A stretch of DNA of 64,000 nt from Pseudarthrobacter enclensis (GCF_001457025.1 NZ_KQ758600.1:434001-498000), one strand, 5' to 3'. Positions 19,281 to 27,974 are shown, counted from the first letter of the stretch. Numbers and translations are program-made. Notes: a model not told the origin generated them from the sequence alone.

Positions 19281-20930
19281 ATGAGCCCGACCAGTCCTGC
19301 ACCCGCTGCCCGGCCCGTCCTCTACCGCAACGGGTCCGTGTACACCGCGGCCGACCCGTTCGCCACGGCCATGCTGGTGGATGGCGACACCGTGGCCTGG
19401 GTGGGTTCCGAACAGGCGGCTTCGTCCATCGCCGACTCCTCGATGGACGTCATCGACCTGCGCGGCGCACTGGTCACCCCGGGGTTCGTCGACTCGCATG
19501 CCCACCTCACCGAGACAGGCATAGCCCTGGATTCCCTCAAGCTGGGATCCGTGTCCTCAGCCCTGGAGCTTTTGGATGCGGTGGCTTCGGCCGGCGGTGA
19601 CGGGCCGGTTCTGGGCCACGGCTGGGATGAGACCGCCTGGCAGGACCCCACCTTGCCCACACCGGAGGAACTGGAGCGGGCTGCCGGCGGACGGTCCGTG
19701 TACCTGTCCCGGGTGGACGTCCATTCAGCGCTGGTGGCGGGGGCATTGGTCGCCGAGGCACAGCTTCAGGATGTGCAGGGGTACGACGGCGGTGCAAGGG
19801 TTTCGCGGGCTGCCCACGCAGCTGCCCGGCGGGCCGCCCGGCGCCTCCCGGAGCCGGTCCTTCGCAGCTACCAATCCAAGGCCCTGTCCGAAGCGGCAGC
19901 CAACGGGTACGTCGCCCTGGCCGAGATGGGAGCCCCGCATATCGGCGGGGCCGAGGACCTGCGGAGCGCGGCCGCGTGGAACCATGCCGGACGTGATACG
20001 CCTGCCGTTCCCGAGGTCCTTCCCTACTGGGGGGAGCTGGCAGCGTCGGAGGAGCAGGCCCGAAGCCTCGCTGCCCAATTCGACGTCGGCCTCCGCGGGC
20101 TCGCGGGGGACCTGAACATCGACGGTTCCATCGGTTCGCACACCGCTGCCCTGCGCAGCAGCTACAGCGACGCCCCGGATGAACACGGGACGCTGTACGT
20201 CACGGTGGAGGAAGCAGCTGCGCACCTGGCAGCCTGTTCGCTGGCCGGCCTGCAGGGCGGCTTCCACGTCATTGGCGACGCCGGCCTCGACTTGGCGCTT
20301 GCAGCGCTGGAACTCGCCGCGGCGCAGGTGGGGGAACAGCGCGTCCGGGCCGCCGGGCACCGCTTCGAACACGTCGAAATGACGGACGCCGATGCCGTGG
20401 CCCGGTTGGCCAAGTACTCGGTCACGATCAGTGCCCAGCCGGCTTTCGACGCCCTGTGGGGCGGCCACGGAGGGCTGTACAGCAAACGCCTGGGGGAGCG
20501 CAGCGGGTCCATGAACCAGTTCGCGGACTTCTACTCCGCCGGCGTACCGGTCTGCTTCGGCAGCGACAGCCCGGTGACCCCGCTGCGGCCCTGGTCAAGC
20601 GTGCGTGCCTGCCTGGAACACCACACCAATAGCCAGCGCATTTCCGCCAGGGCCGCCTTCCTCGGGCACACCCGTGCCGGCTGGCGGGCAGCCCGGCACC
20701 CCAACCCAATGGCCGGGCAGCTGGTGCCGGGCGCGCCTGCAAGCTTCGCGGTGTGGGAGGTGGAGGAGCTGATGGTCCAGGTGGCGGACGGCCGGGTCCA
20801 GTCGTGGAGCACCGATCCCCGCGCCCGCACGCCCCTGCTTCCCGCGCTGGACACCGGCAGCGATCCGCTGTGCCTGCAGACGGTGCGCGACGGCGCCGAA
20901 TTGTTCGCAAGCCCGGCGCTGCGTTCCTGA
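19281..20930 (+). CDS. Amidohydrolase family protein (YtcJ-like)
   Basis: A 549-residue metal-dependent hydrolase of the Amidohydrolase_3 family. The N-terminal beta domain has VLYRNGSVYTAADPFATAM, followed by the metal-binding motif GFVDSHAHLTETG (about 72-84). GFHVIGDAGLDLAL and HRFEHVEMTD carry the second-shell His residues, and CFGSDSPVTPLRPW has the catalytic Asp. Family members deformylate N-substituted formamides or cleave exo-enamides; the substrate here is unknown. It follows the helicase terminator and has its own ribosome site (AGGAGA). The C terminus is a normal beta-sandwich return. Confidence 0.87.
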   Translation: MSPTSPAPAARPVLYRNGSVYTAADPFATAMLVDGDTVAWVGSEQAASSIADSSMDVIDLRGALVTPGFVDSHAHLTETGIALDSLKLGSVSSALELLDAVASAGGDGPVLGHGWDETAWQDPTLPTPEELERAAGGRSVYLSRVDVHSALVAGALVAEAQLQDVQGYDGGARVSRAAHAAARRAARRLPEPVLRSYQSKALSEAAANGYVALAEMGAPHIGGAEDLRSAAAWNHAGRDTPAVPEVLPYWGELAASEEQARSLAAQFDVGLRGLAGDLNIDGSIGSHTAALRSSYSDAPDEHGTLYVTVEEAAAHLAACSLAGLQGGFHVIGDAGLDLALAALELAAAQVGEQRVRAAGHRFEHVEMTDADAVARLAKYSVTISAQPAFDALWGGHGGLYSKRLGERSGSMNQFADFYSAGVPVCFGSDSPVTPLRPWSSVRACLEHHTNSQRISARAAFLGHTRAGWRAARHPNPMAGQLVPGAPASFAVWEVEELMVQVADGRVQSWSTDPRARTPLLPALDTGSDPLCLQTVRDGAELFASPALRS

Positions 20931-20951
20931 CCCCGCCGCCGGTCCTATAAT
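20924..20951 (+). promoter_or_regulatory. Sigma-A type promoter for the polyprenol mannosyltransferase gene
   Basis: A perfect TATAAT (20946-20951) stands 16 bases after TTCCTG (20924-20929). Transcription would start near 20958, giving a 5' leader of about 66 bases before the GTG at 21024. The -35 hexamer overlaps the upstream stop codon. Confidence 0.6.
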
Positions 20952-21023
20952 GGGTAGTTGCGCCAACAGGCAGCTAGCTTGCCGGCCGGTGCATTGACCG
21001 CTTCCCACCAGGAAAGGCCCTTT

Positions 21024-21767
21024 GTGCGCGTCCTCACCATCATCCCCACCTACAACGAACTGGAATCGCTGCCCAAGACGCTCCAGCGCCTGCGGACGGC
21101 CGTCCCGGCGTCGGACGTGCTGGTGGTTGACGACAACAGCCCGGACGGTACCGGCCAGCTGGCCGATTCCATCGCCGCCGGGGATTCTCAGGTCCACGTG
21201 CTGCACCGCAAGGGCAAGGAAGGGCTGGGCGCAGCGTACATCGCCGGTTTCACATGGGGGCTGGAGGCCGGGTACGAAGTGCTCGTGGAGATGGACGCCG
21301 ACGGATCGCACCAGCCCGAGCAGCTGCCGCAGCTGCTCGGAGCGGTGGAGCAGGGGGCAGACCTTGCCATGGGTTCCCGGTGGGTCCCCGGCGGAAAGGT
21401 GGTCAACTGGCCGCTCTACCGGCAGGCAATTTCACGCGTGGGCAGCACCTATGCGCGCCTGATGCTGGGCCTGAACATCAAGGACGTCACCGGCGGCTAC
21501 CGGGCCTTCCGGCGGACGACGCTGGAAAAACTGAACCTGGACCAGGTGGACTCCGTGGGCTACGGCTTCCAGGTGGACCTCGCCTGGCGTGTGGCGCGCA
21601 TGGGCCTCCGGATCGAGGAGCGGCCCATTACCTTCGTTGAGCGGGAACTCGGCGCCTCCAAGATGAGCGGCAACATCGTCGTCGAAGCCATGGTCAACGT
21701 CACCAGGTGGGGACTGGCGGCCCGGTGGAACACGCTGGCGCGGCGCTTTCAGGGGGCCAAGCGGTAG
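21024..21767 (+). CDS. Polyprenol-phosphate mannosyltransferase (Ppm1-type GT2)
   Basis: A 247-residue GT2 glycosyltransferase without membrane segments. It opens [17 protein letters not shown], has the nucleotide-binding DDNSPDGTG, the metal-binding [14 protein letters not shown], and the acceptor-site segment [16 protein letters not shown]. It would transfer mannose from GDP-mannose to polyprenyl phosphate at the cytoplasmic face of the membrane, supplying lipid-linked mannose for lipoglycans or protein mannosylation. The GTG at 21024 is chosen because AGGAAAGG stands before it and the family starts at this point. Convergent rbpA next door matches the mycobacterial ppm1-rbpA arrangement. 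Confidence 0.91.
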   Translation: MRVLTIIPTYNELESLPKTLQRLRTAVPASDVLVVDDNSPDGTGQLADSIAAGDSQVHVLHRKGKEGLGAAYIAGFTWGLEAGYEVLVEMDADGSHQPEQLPQLLGAVEQGADLAMGSRWVPGGKVVNWPLYRQAISRVGSTYARLMLGLNIKDVTGGYRAFRRTTLEKLNLDQVDSVGYGFQVDLAWRVARMGLRIEERPITFVERELGASKMSGNIVVEAMVNVTRWGLAARWNTLARRFQGAKR

Positions 21768-21790
21768 TTTTCCGCTGCGACCCAACGACT

Positions 21791-21834
21791 AAAAGGGACT
21801 GCCCCGGCACCACAGTGCCGGGGCAGTCCCTTTT
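21791..21834. terminator. Bidirectional terminator between ppm1-like gene and rbpA
   Basis: A perfect 20-bp stem (21791-21810 with 21815-21834) has a CACA loop. It carries AAAA on the left arm and TTTT on the right, so it works as an intrinsic terminator in both directions for the two convergent genes. Confidence 0.93.
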
Positions 21835-21857
21835 GTTGTCTTCGTTGGCCGGTACGG

Positions 21858-22205
21858 CTAGGCGGAGCGGCGCTCTCCACGGCGTTCGCGCAGGATGGTC
21901 AGCCGGTCCTCGAGAATCTGCTCCAGTTCGGGCAGGGAGCGGCGTTCCAGCAGCATGTCCCAGTGGGTGCGTACTGCCTTGTCGTTGCTTGTGTCGGGGC
22001 GTTCGCCGTCGACCAGCAGCGCTTCCTTGCCGGTCTTGGAAACCCATACGGGAGGAATTTCCGCCTCTGAAGAGAAAGTGACAAAGACCTGCTCGCCGTC
22101 CTCGCAACGGTACTCGACGCGCTGGCGCGGAGCCGGCTCGACGCCAGACTCTGTCTCCATGCTCTGCGCGCCAAGGCGCATACCCCGCAGGCTGCGATCG
22201 CTCAT
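21858..22205 (-). CDS. rbpA: RNA polymerase-binding protein RbpA
   Basis: The 115-residue RbpA is an actinobacterial activator that binds the primary sigma factor and stabilises open complexes. The N-terminal tail MSDRSLRGMRLGAQSMETE contacts the active-site region. The core YRCEDGEQVFVTFSSEAEIP and VWVSKTGKEALLVDG forms the zinc-less barrel, and the C-terminal sigma-interaction helix is RTHWDMLLERRSLPELEQIL. AGAGGGAG precedes the ATG. Upstream on the same strand are a sigma-R-like promoter and a sigma-A-like promoter, so synthesis is probably raised in thiol stress. Confidence 0.95.
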   Translation of the reverse strand: MSDRSLRGMRLGAQSMETESGVEPAPRQRVEYRCEDGEQVFVTFSSEAEIPPVWVSKTGKEALLVDGERPDTSNDKAVRTHWDMLLERRSLPELEQILEDRLTILRERRGERRSA

Positions 22206-22304
22206 GTTTTCTCCCTCTGGTCGGTGCGCGGAATGGAAACCCGCGCTAGCCGGTGGCGTCCAGGCGCCGCCGGACTACTGTGTGCTCTGTGCTGCATCGT
22301 TAGA

Positions 22305-22333
22305 TTCAACGCATTCCGAAGCTTTGTTGTTCC
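22305..22333 (-). promoter_or_regulatory. Sigma-R/sigma-H type promoter of rbpA
   Basis: On the minus strand GGAAC (22333-22329) is followed by exactly 18 bases and then GTTGAA (22310-22305). This matches the GGAAT/C-N18-GTT pattern of thiol-stress ECF sigma factors. rbpA of Streptomyces is a known sigma-R target, which supports the call. The start would be near 22298, about 93 bases before the coding region. Confidence 0.65.
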
Positions 22334-22364
22334 AACGGGATAACTCCTGCCGGACAAATACCCA

Positions 22365-22394
22365 ATTATACGGGGTTGAGACCCTGCCGGCCAA
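22365..22394 (-). promoter_or_regulatory. Upstream sigma-A type promoter of rbpA
   Basis: On the minus strand TTGGCC (22394-22389) and a perfect TATAAT (22370-22365) are separated by 18 bases. The site lies upstream of the sigma-R-like promoter, giving rbpA a second, housekeeping start. Confidence 0.6.
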
Positions 22395-22426
22395 AAGGGC
22401 CCTCCGCCGGTGGATGCGGACATAGG

Positions 22427-22460
22427 GGAGGGGAGGAACCGTTGCCGGTTCCTCCCCTCC
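22427..22460 (-). terminator. Hairpin terminator after the SPFH gene
   Basis: A 14-bp stem (22427-22440 with 22447-22460) with a 6-nt loop lies 16 bases beyond the stop of the minus-strand SPFH gene. It lacks a clear T run, so efficiency is uncertain, but it separates that gene from the rbpA promoters. Confidence 0.6.
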
Positions 22461-22475
22461 GTGTTCCCGTCGTGT

Positions 22476-23423
22476 CTAGGGGTTGGCCTGCTTGGACGCC
22501 ATGTCGTCGAACAGGCCGCCCGAGGCTTCCGGGTCCGGGTTTGTTCCGCCCAGGGCACTCCCGATGCCCTTGAGGGCTTCGCCTACTTCGCTGGGAATGA
22601 TCCACAGCTTGTTGGACGTACCCTCGGCCAGCTTCGGCAGCGTCTGCAGGTACTGGTAAGCCAGCAGCTTCTGGTCCGGGTTGCCCTTGTGGATGGCGTC
22701 GAACACCTTTTGAATGGCCTGTGACTCACCGTCAGCCTTGAGGATGGCCGCTTTGGCTTCACCCTCGGCTTTCAGGATCGCTGCCTGCCGCTGGCCTTCG
22801 GCCGTGAGGATGGCTGACTGCTTGGTGCCCTCCGCGGTGAGAATGGCGGCGCGGCGGTCGCGTTCGGCGCGCATCTGCTTCTCCATCGAATCCTGGATGG
22901 AGTGCGGCGGGTCGATGGCCTTGAGTTCAACCCGGGAGACGCGGATTCCCCACCGGCCCGTGGCCTCGTCCAGGACGCCACGGAGCTGTCCGTTGATCTG
23001 GTCGCGGGAGGTCAGGGCCTCCTCCAGGTTCAGGCCGCCCACCACGTTGCGGAGCGTGGTGGTGGTGAGCTGTTCAACGGCCTGGATGTAGTTGGCGATC
23101 TCATAGGTCGCGGCCCGGGGGTCAGTCACTTGGAAGTAGACCACCGTGTCGATGGAGACCACCAGGTTGTCCTCGGTGATGACCGGCTGCGGCGGGAAGG
23201 AAACCACCTGCTCACGAAGATCGAGCAACGGAAGGAGCCGGTCCACGAACGGAATCAGGATGGTCAGGCCCGGATTCAGGGTGCGCTGGTACTTGCCCAG
23301 CCGTTCAACGACGCCGGCGCGGGCCTGCGGGATGATGCGCACCGACCGGACCAGGACGATGATGACGAATATGATCAGAACCACCAGCACCACGGCCAGT
23401 GCGGTTCCGCCTACGCTTTCCAT
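22476..23423 (-). CDS. SPFH/band 7 (stomatin-like) membrane protein
   Basis: The 315-residue protein has one N-terminal membrane anchor (ALAVVLVVLIIFVIIVLVRS). An SPFH domain covers about residues 30-190 (IIPQARAGVVERLGKYQR, PPHSIQDSMEKQMRAERDRR). An Ala/Glu-rich helix with repeated AILTAEGxxQxAIL units follows (about 195-240), the stretch that drives oligomeric ring assembly. It resembles QmcA/paraslipin proteins, which organise membrane microdomains and often partner with NfeD. AAGGAG precedes the ATG. The NfeD gene is immediately upstream in the same direction, so the two form an operon. Confidence 0.9.
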   Translation of the reverse strand: MESVGGTALAVVLVVLIIFVIIVLVRSVRIIPQARAGVVERLGKYQRTLNPGLTILIPFVDRLLPLLDLREQVVSFPPQPVITEDNLVVSIDTVVYFQVTDPRAATYEIANYIQAVEQLTTTTLRNVVGGLNLEEALTSRDQINGQLRGVLDEATGRWGIRVSRVELKAIDPPHSIQDSMEKQMRAERDRRAAILTAEGTKQSAILTAEGQRQAAILKAEGEAKAAILKADGESQAIQKVFDAIHKGNPDQKLLAYQYLQTLPKLAEGTSNKLWIIPSEVGEALKGIGSALGGTNPDPEASGGLFDDMASKQANP

Positions 23424-23456
23424 AGAACTCCTTGTTCCCCAATTGATAAGGCTGTA

Positions 23457-23921
23457 CTAGGACTGGGTCCCTGCGGCCGGCGGCGGCGCCACCACCGCGG
23501 TGGCGCCCTCAATGGCAGCCACCACCACTTTCTGGCCGGCCGGCAGGATTCCTGCCGCGGAGCGGGCGCTCCAGATGTCGCCACCGATTTTTACCAGGCC
23601 GCCGTCGATGCTGACGGGCTCCATCACCACGGCCTGCTCGCCAATGAGGCGGTCCACGTTGGTCCGCTGTTCAGCGGGGCCCTTTTTGAGATGGGTGAGG
23701 GCCACGGGCCGGACGAAGGCGACCATCAGGAGGGAGACGATGCAGAAGACAACAATCTGGAGCCACGGATCGGCGCCGGCGAAGTCTGCAACGAGGGCGG
23801 CCAGTGCGCCGCCGCCCAGCATGATGAAGAAAAGGTCGAGGGTGATCATCTCAACCACTGCGAACGCGAGGAATGCGGTGAGCCACACCGCCCACCAGTT
23901 CTCTCCCAACCACTCGAACAT
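23457..23921 (-). CDS. NfeD family membrane protein
   Basis: The 154-residue short (NfeD1b-like) protein has about three to four transmembrane helices (NWWAVWLTAFLAFAVVEMIT, FFIMLGGGALAALVADF, IVVFCIVSLLMVAFVRP). A C-terminal OB-fold soluble domain follows (IGEQAVVMEPVSIDGGLVKI to KVVVAAIEGATAVV). NfeD proteins work with SPFH partners such as the one encoded 33 bases downstream. AAGGGGGAA precedes the ATG. Confidence 0.9.
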   Translation of the reverse strand: MFEWLGENWWAVWLTAFLAFAVVEMITLDLFFIMLGGGALAALVADFAGADPWLQIVVFCIVSLLMVAFVRPVALTHLKKGPAEQRTNVDRLIGEQAVVMEPVSIDGGLVKIGGDIWSARSAAGILPAGQKVVVAAIEGATAVVAPPPAAGTQS

Positions 23922-24061
23922 TGCGTTCCCCCTTCGTTACGGGGCCCGGGCACGGGCCGGCCGGTAACTGTCTTTTCATCCTAGTCGGGCCCCGTGGACC
24001 GGGGGCGGCCGAGGGAGCCGGGAGCAGGGAACGTGGCCAACTCGTTACCGGGACGGCCCGG

Positions 24062-24949
24062 TCAGGCGGCCTTGAGGGGGCGGTACACGAGGACCCTGAA
24101 CCGGGCCTCGTCGCTCAGCGGTTCGGGGCTGCTCTCGAGCCGGGCGGCGATGTCCGCGTGGGAGTGATGGTGCCCCGCGGGTCCCATGAACGCCAGGTCA
24201 GCGGCCTCCCGGCGGGTCAGGGACAGCGTGATGTCGACGTCTGACGTGCTCTCGTGCTCGAAGTACTGCGCCATGGCTGCGGCCAGCCGTTCATCCTTGC
24301 CTTCCTCGATCCCGAGCATTCCGGTCACGGCCGCGATCGCGGACAGGTGCCCGGGCCGCGGCGTCACCACCACAAGCCGGCCGGCGGGGCGCAGGACGCG
24401 CGCGAACTCAGCAGCGTTCCGCGGCGCAAAGACCACCGTCACGGCGTCCACCGACTCATCAGCCAAGGGGAACCGCTGCCACACGTCCCAGACGAGGTTG
24501 AGGGCTTCCGGATTGAGCCTCGCTGCCCGGCGCAGCGCGAATTTCGAGATGTCGATGCCCATGGCCGCTACGTCGTGGCCCTGGGCGGCCGCCGTGTCCA
24601 GTACGGTCCGCAGGTAGTGGCCGGTCCCGGTCCCTGAGTCCAGGACCGCGCCGTCTCCGGGGCTCAGGCAGGGCACGACGGCGGCAGCCACCGCGTCTGC
24701 CAGCGGCTTGTAGTGGCCTTGGCCCAGGAAGGTGAAGCGCGCCTCAACCATGGCGGCCGTATCGGGTTCAAAGGGTGTGCCCTTGCCGACCAGCAGGTTG
24801 AAGTAGCCTTGGCGTGCCGCATCAAAGCTGTGCCGCGACGCACAGGCCAGGCGCGCCGGGCCGGTGCCCTGCCCTCCTGCGGGCGACAATGCCTGGGAGC
24901 ACACCGGGCACTGAAGGGGAAGGTCCGTGGAAGATGGCATGGGGACCAT
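24062..24949 (-). CDS. 23S rRNA (guanine-N1)-methyltransferase, RlmA/TlrB-like
   Basis: The 295-residue protein starts with a zinc-binding finger (CPVC near 14-17, C36, H40) that reads rRNA. SRHSFDAARQGYFNLLVGKG is a family hallmark, and a SAM-binding Rossmann domain follows (AVLDSGTGTGHYLRTVLD). Family members methylate G745 or G748 in helix 35 of 23S rRNA; the G748 enzymes give resistance to tylosin-type macrolides. Which position applies here cannot be decided by eye. An alternative ATG lies at 24940. It is 9 bases after the peptide deformylase gene in the same direction, so both are probably one transcript. Confidence 0.88.
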   Translation of the reverse strand: MVPMPSSTDLPLQCPVCSQALSPAGGQGTGPARLACASRHSFDAARQGYFNLLVGKGTPFEPDTAAMVEARFTFLGQGHYKPLADAVAAAVVPCLSPGDGAVLDSGTGTGHYLRTVLDTAAAQGHDVAAMGIDISKFALRRAARLNPEALNLVWDVWQRFPLADESVDAVTVVFAPRNAAEFARVLRPAGRLVVVTPRPGHLSAIAAVTGMLGIEEGKDERLAAAMAQYFEHESTSDVDITLSLTRREAADLAFMGPAGHHHSHADIAARLESSPEPLSDEARFRVLVYRPLKAA

Positions 24950-24958
24950 CTTAGATGC

Positions 24959-25639
24959 CTACGCCAGACTGATTCCGGCGGGGCCGTCGCTGAATCCCAG
25001 GCCCTCCCGGGCCCGGGCAATACCGGGTTCCGCCCAGTGCGCGGCGTATTCCGCGTTGCTGCTGAGCGATCGGAGCTGCGCCCGGTCCACGTACAGGATG
25101 CCGTTGAGGTGGTCCGTTTCGTGCTGCACGATCCGCGCCTGCCAGCCGGAAAACTCCTGTTGCCGCGCCTCACCGCCGGGCGTCTGGAAGTCCAGCAGGA
25201 CGGTGTCCGGCCGGGACACCACAGCCTGGAGCCCGTTCAGGGACAGGCATCCCTCGTAAAAGGCCGCCCGGCCGGTGCCCACTGCGGTGTAGCGGGGGTT
25301 GAGGATGGCGAGGAAGTCCAGCGGCTCCCTGTTGCGCAAGGCAGCAGCCTCGGAGTCGACGTCGTAATGGTCCTCCAGGACCGCAACCTGCAGCGGGATG
25401 CCCAACTGCGGCGCTGCGAGGCCTACGCCCGGGGCCTCATGCATGACCTGCCGCATCAGGGCAATCAGCCTGTCCAGCTGGTCGGCGGAAAGCTGGCCGT
25501 CGAAGGCTGCTGCTTCCTGCCGCAGCACGGGGTGGCCCGCCTGGACGATAGGCGGCAATGTTGCCGCCGACAGCAGCCGCTCCACGGTTTCCTGGATCTG
25601 GCCGGGACTGGGAACGGCAGCCGGTTTAGCATGGGTCAT
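24959..25639 (-). CDS. def: Peptide deformylase
   Basis: The 226-residue enzyme removes the formyl group from nascent proteins. The three metal/active-site motifs are intact: GVGLAAPQ (71-78), EGCLS (129-133, C131 metal ligand) and HETDH (173-177, with both His ligands and E174). It is longer than the usual 165-190 residues through an N-terminal extension of about 25 residues and a C-terminal tail of about 35. The start ATG is at 25639. Confidence 0.93.
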   Translation of the reverse strand: MTHAKPAAVPSPGQIQETVERLLSAATLPPIVQAGHPVLRQEAAAFDGQLSADQLDRLIALMRQVMHEAPGVGLAAPQLGIPLQVAVLEDHYDVDSEAAALRNREPLDFLAILNPRYTAVGTGRAAFYEGCLSLNGLQAVVSRPDTVLLDFQTPGGEARQQEFSGWQARIVQHETDHLNGILYVDRAQLRSLSSNAEYAAHWAEPGIARAREGLGFSDGPAGISLA

Positions 25640-25695
25640 GGAGCCAGCCTACTGGTTTGTCCAGGGCGCCCCACCGCTGGGTTAGTGTCTATGCC

Positions 25696-26109
25696 ATGGC
25701 TTTTGACAGCACCCAGACCGCGAGTCCGCTGGACCGCGTCCTCGAGTTCATCCGTGTACTGGAAGCGGGCGGGGGAGCGGCTGAGATCCGGCCGTACCTC
25801 GCGGACTCCTTCGTCCTTGTCGAGGCGCCCCACCTGCTGGCGCCGGAAGGATCCACCCGGACGCTCGATGATGTCCTGGCAGGCGCGGATCAAAGTTCGC
25901 AGGTGGTGGCAAACCAGAAGTTCGTGATCCGGCGAACCACCTGCGAGGGTGGCCGGGTAGCGGTCGAGGCGGACTGGTCGGCGACCGTGTTGATGGACAT
26001 CCGGTATTGGGACCGCGGCGAAACCATCCGGGCCCGCACATCCTCCGTGTTCGAGGTCCGGGACGGCCTGCTCACCAGCCAGGACAGTTACGACTGCTAT
26101 TTCCGCTGA
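25696..26109 (+). CDS. NTF2-like/SnoaL-like protein
   Basis: The 137-residue protein has the cone-shaped NTF2 fold pattern: an N-terminal helix (SPLDRVLEFIRVLEAGGGAA), LADSFVLVEAPHLLAP, and a C-terminal sheet (WSATVLMDIRYWDRGETIRA, SSVFEVRDGLLTSQDSYDCY). Such proteins range from ligand-binding stress proteins to small isomerases, so function is open. The ATG at 25696 is used; a second ATG at 25691 is out of frame. It is divergent from def and convergent with the polyketide operon. Confidence 0.8.
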   Translation: MAFDSTQTASPLDRVLEFIRVLEAGGGAAEIRPYLADSFVLVEAPHLLAPEGSTRTLDDVLAGADQSSQVVANQKFVIRRTTCEGGRVAVEADWSATVLMDIRYWDRGETIRARTSSVFEVRDGLLTSQDSYDCYFR

Positions 26110-26118
26110 CGAGGCCTC

Positions 26119-27282
26119 TTACCCTGCCGCTTCCTGCTGCATGGTGAACCGCCTGGCGACCCACCGGTTGAGGGCAGGCCAGGCCGCGGCGCCCCGGATC
26201 GCGGAGTTCCGGAGGGCCAGGGCAGGCGCCGGCAGGGGCCTGCCCAGCAGCATGTTGATTTCCGACTGCCGCCGTGCCCGCAAGGCGGCCCGGAACCGGC
26301 GGTCTTCGAAGCTGCGGTAGGCTGCGGGGTCGTGCCGCCCCGACACGGACCGCACCATCAGCGGCGCCAGGTCCCGGGCGTCCAGCCAGCCCAGATTCAT
26401 TCCCTGGCCCCCGATGGGGCTGATTTCGTGGGCGGCGTCGCCGATGAGGACCACGTTGCCGGCAACCGTCCGCCGGGCAAGGGTGGAGCGGACGCTGAAG
26501 GCGCTGATCATGGTGTTGCTGGCCGGATCAGGGCGGTGGCCGGTGCGATCAGCCACCAGCCTGGCGAGGTCGTCCGGACCTGCCCCGCCAGCGGGGCGGC
26601 CCAGCCGGACAACCCAGCGGCGCAGCCCCCCGGGCAGGGGAAAGGACTCGACGATCCCATCGCCCTCCAGGAAGAGCACTGCCGCGTCGTCGGGCAGTCC
26701 GGAAGCTGCAAAGTCACCCATCAAATAGTGGTCCGGGTAGGTTTTCCTGCGGACGGGGAAGCCCATCAGGTCCCGGACAGTGGAGCGTGCACCGTCGGCG
26801 GCGACCAACATCGACGCCCTGATCGTCTGCTCACTTCCGGGGGCACCGGGGGCGGGCCGGGCGCAAATGGTGACGTGGCCGCCGTCGGACGCTACGCCCT
26901 CCACTTCGAAGCCCTTTAGCAGCGCGCCGCTGTCCGCCGCCGCCACCTGTTCCTCCAAGAGCTGCTCGGTGCGGTGCTGCGGCAGGGACAGCACGAAAGG
27001 GAACCCGCCGGAAATGTCGCTGAACGGCATGGTGCCCACGGCGTGTCCGCGGCTTACAGCCTGGCCGGTGCGGATGGGTACCCCGCTTGCCACCAGGGAC
27101 GGGGCGATGCCCAGCTGGTCCAGCGCGGCCAAAGCCGGCGGATGGATGCCGATGGCCCGTGAATGGCGGTCCCTGGTCAGCCGCCGTTCCAGGATGCGGA
27201 CAGAGAGGCCGCGGCGGAGGAGTACGGCGGCGAGGTACAGGCCCACGGGTCCGCCGCCGACGATCACCACATCCAGGGGCAT
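26119..27282 (-). CDS. FAD-dependent monooxygenase of the type III PKS operon
   Basis: A 387-residue flavoprotein of the PHBH (aromatic hydroxylase) family. It has an N-terminal dinucleotide-binding motif VIVGGGPVGLYLAAVLLRRG (about 5-24), a DG motif (AADGARSTVRDLMGF) and the second FAD motif LIGDAAHEISPIGGQGMNLG. It would hydroxylate or oxidise an aromatic product such as a resorcinol or quinol. The ATG at 27282 fits the flavin motif and is one base after the methyltransferase stop; a longer reading to 27336 would add an unlikely N terminus. It is the third gene of a PKS-methyltransferase-monooxygenase operon. Confidence 0.88.
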   Translation of the reverse strand: MPLDVVIVGGGPVGLYLAAVLLRRGLSVRILERRLTRDRHSRAIGIHPPALAALDQLGIAPSLVASGVPIRTGQAVSRGHAVGTMPFSDISGGFPFVLSLPQHRTEQLLEEQVAAADSGALLKGFEVEGVASDGGHVTICARPAPGAPGSEQTIRASMLVAADGARSTVRDLMGFPVRRKTYPDHYLMGDFAASGLPDDAAVLFLEGDGIVESFPLPGGLRRWVVRLGRPAGGAGPDDLARLVADRTGHRPDPASNTMISAFSVRSTLARRTVAGNVVLIGDAAHEISPIGGQGMNLGWLDARDLAPLMVRSVSGRHDPAAYRSFEDRRFRAALRARRQSEINMLLGRPLPAPALALRNSAIRGAAAWPALNRWVARRFTMQQEAAG

Positions 27283-27283
27283 G

Positions 27284-27970
27284 TCAGGTCCTCCGCAGGG
27301 CGAGGATCTGGTGGAAGGGGGCGCCCGCTTCCACACGCCACCCGGCGGGGGCGGCGGCCGTCAGCTCGGCGGGCGTGTAGCTGCGCCGGATGGAGGTCAG
27401 TCCGTCCTCGCGGATGAAGGATGCCGGCAGGGGAAGGGTGGCCACCCCGAAGAGGGCGAAGGCAAGCCGGCTGCGGCGCAGGTCGTTATGCAGAGCCTTG
27501 TTCCGGGCGAGTTTCCCGGAATGGTCCAGCAGCACGCCCAGCTCGCCGGGGGTCAGGTGGTGCAGGACGTGGTTGGAGATGACGACGTCGAACACTGCGC
27601 CCTCCCTGATCAGCGCGGAGCTGTGTGCCTGCCGGAACTGCACGCCGCGCACCGGGGGCCGCCGGAGTGCGAATCCGATAGCTCTGGGGTCAGGATCGAT
27701 TCCCGTGACGTCGAGCACCAGGCCGTCGCGCAGCGCCCACCGGGCCAGCATGACGGCGATGTCCCCGCCGCCGCAGCCGATGTCCAGGATGGTTGTGGGC
27801 GCCACGGACAGCAGTGGGCGGAGTTCGCGGAGGTAGAGGCGCCTCCAGCCGGAGACGGCCCTGTTGACTGCACCGAATTGCCGGTAGGTGTTGTCCAGCC
27901 TGCGCGGGTCGCAGTCCGGTTTGTCCATCTCCTCCAGATCGTCGGAGGCACGGTCCGGCCAGTTGAGCAC
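27284..27970 (-). CDS. Class I SAM-dependent methyltransferase of the type III PKS operon
   Basis: The 228-residue methyltransferase has the SAM motif ILDIGCGGGD (61-70), the acidic GIDPDPRAIGFA loop, and VVISNHVLHHLTPGELGVLL as motif IV/post-I. It probably methylates the polyketide product, at O or C. The GTG start is four bases after the PKS stop, and the gene ends one base before the monooxygenase start, so the three are translationally coupled. In the streptomycete srs cluster the matching position is filled by a membrane ICMT-type enzyme, so this soluble enzyme is a different solution. Confidence 0.86.
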   Translation of the reverse strand: MLNWPDRASDDLEEMDKPDCDPRRLDNTYRQFGAVNRAVSGWRRLYLRELRPLLSVAPTTILDIGCGGGDIAVMLARWALRDGLVLDVTGIDPDPRAIGFALRRPPVRGVQFRQAHSSALIREGAVFDVVISNHVLHHLTPGELGVLLDHSGKLARNKALHNDLRRSRLAFALFGVATLPLPASFIREDGLTSIRRSYTPAELTAAAPAGWRVEAGAPFHQILALRRT

Positions 27971-27974
27971 CGGC

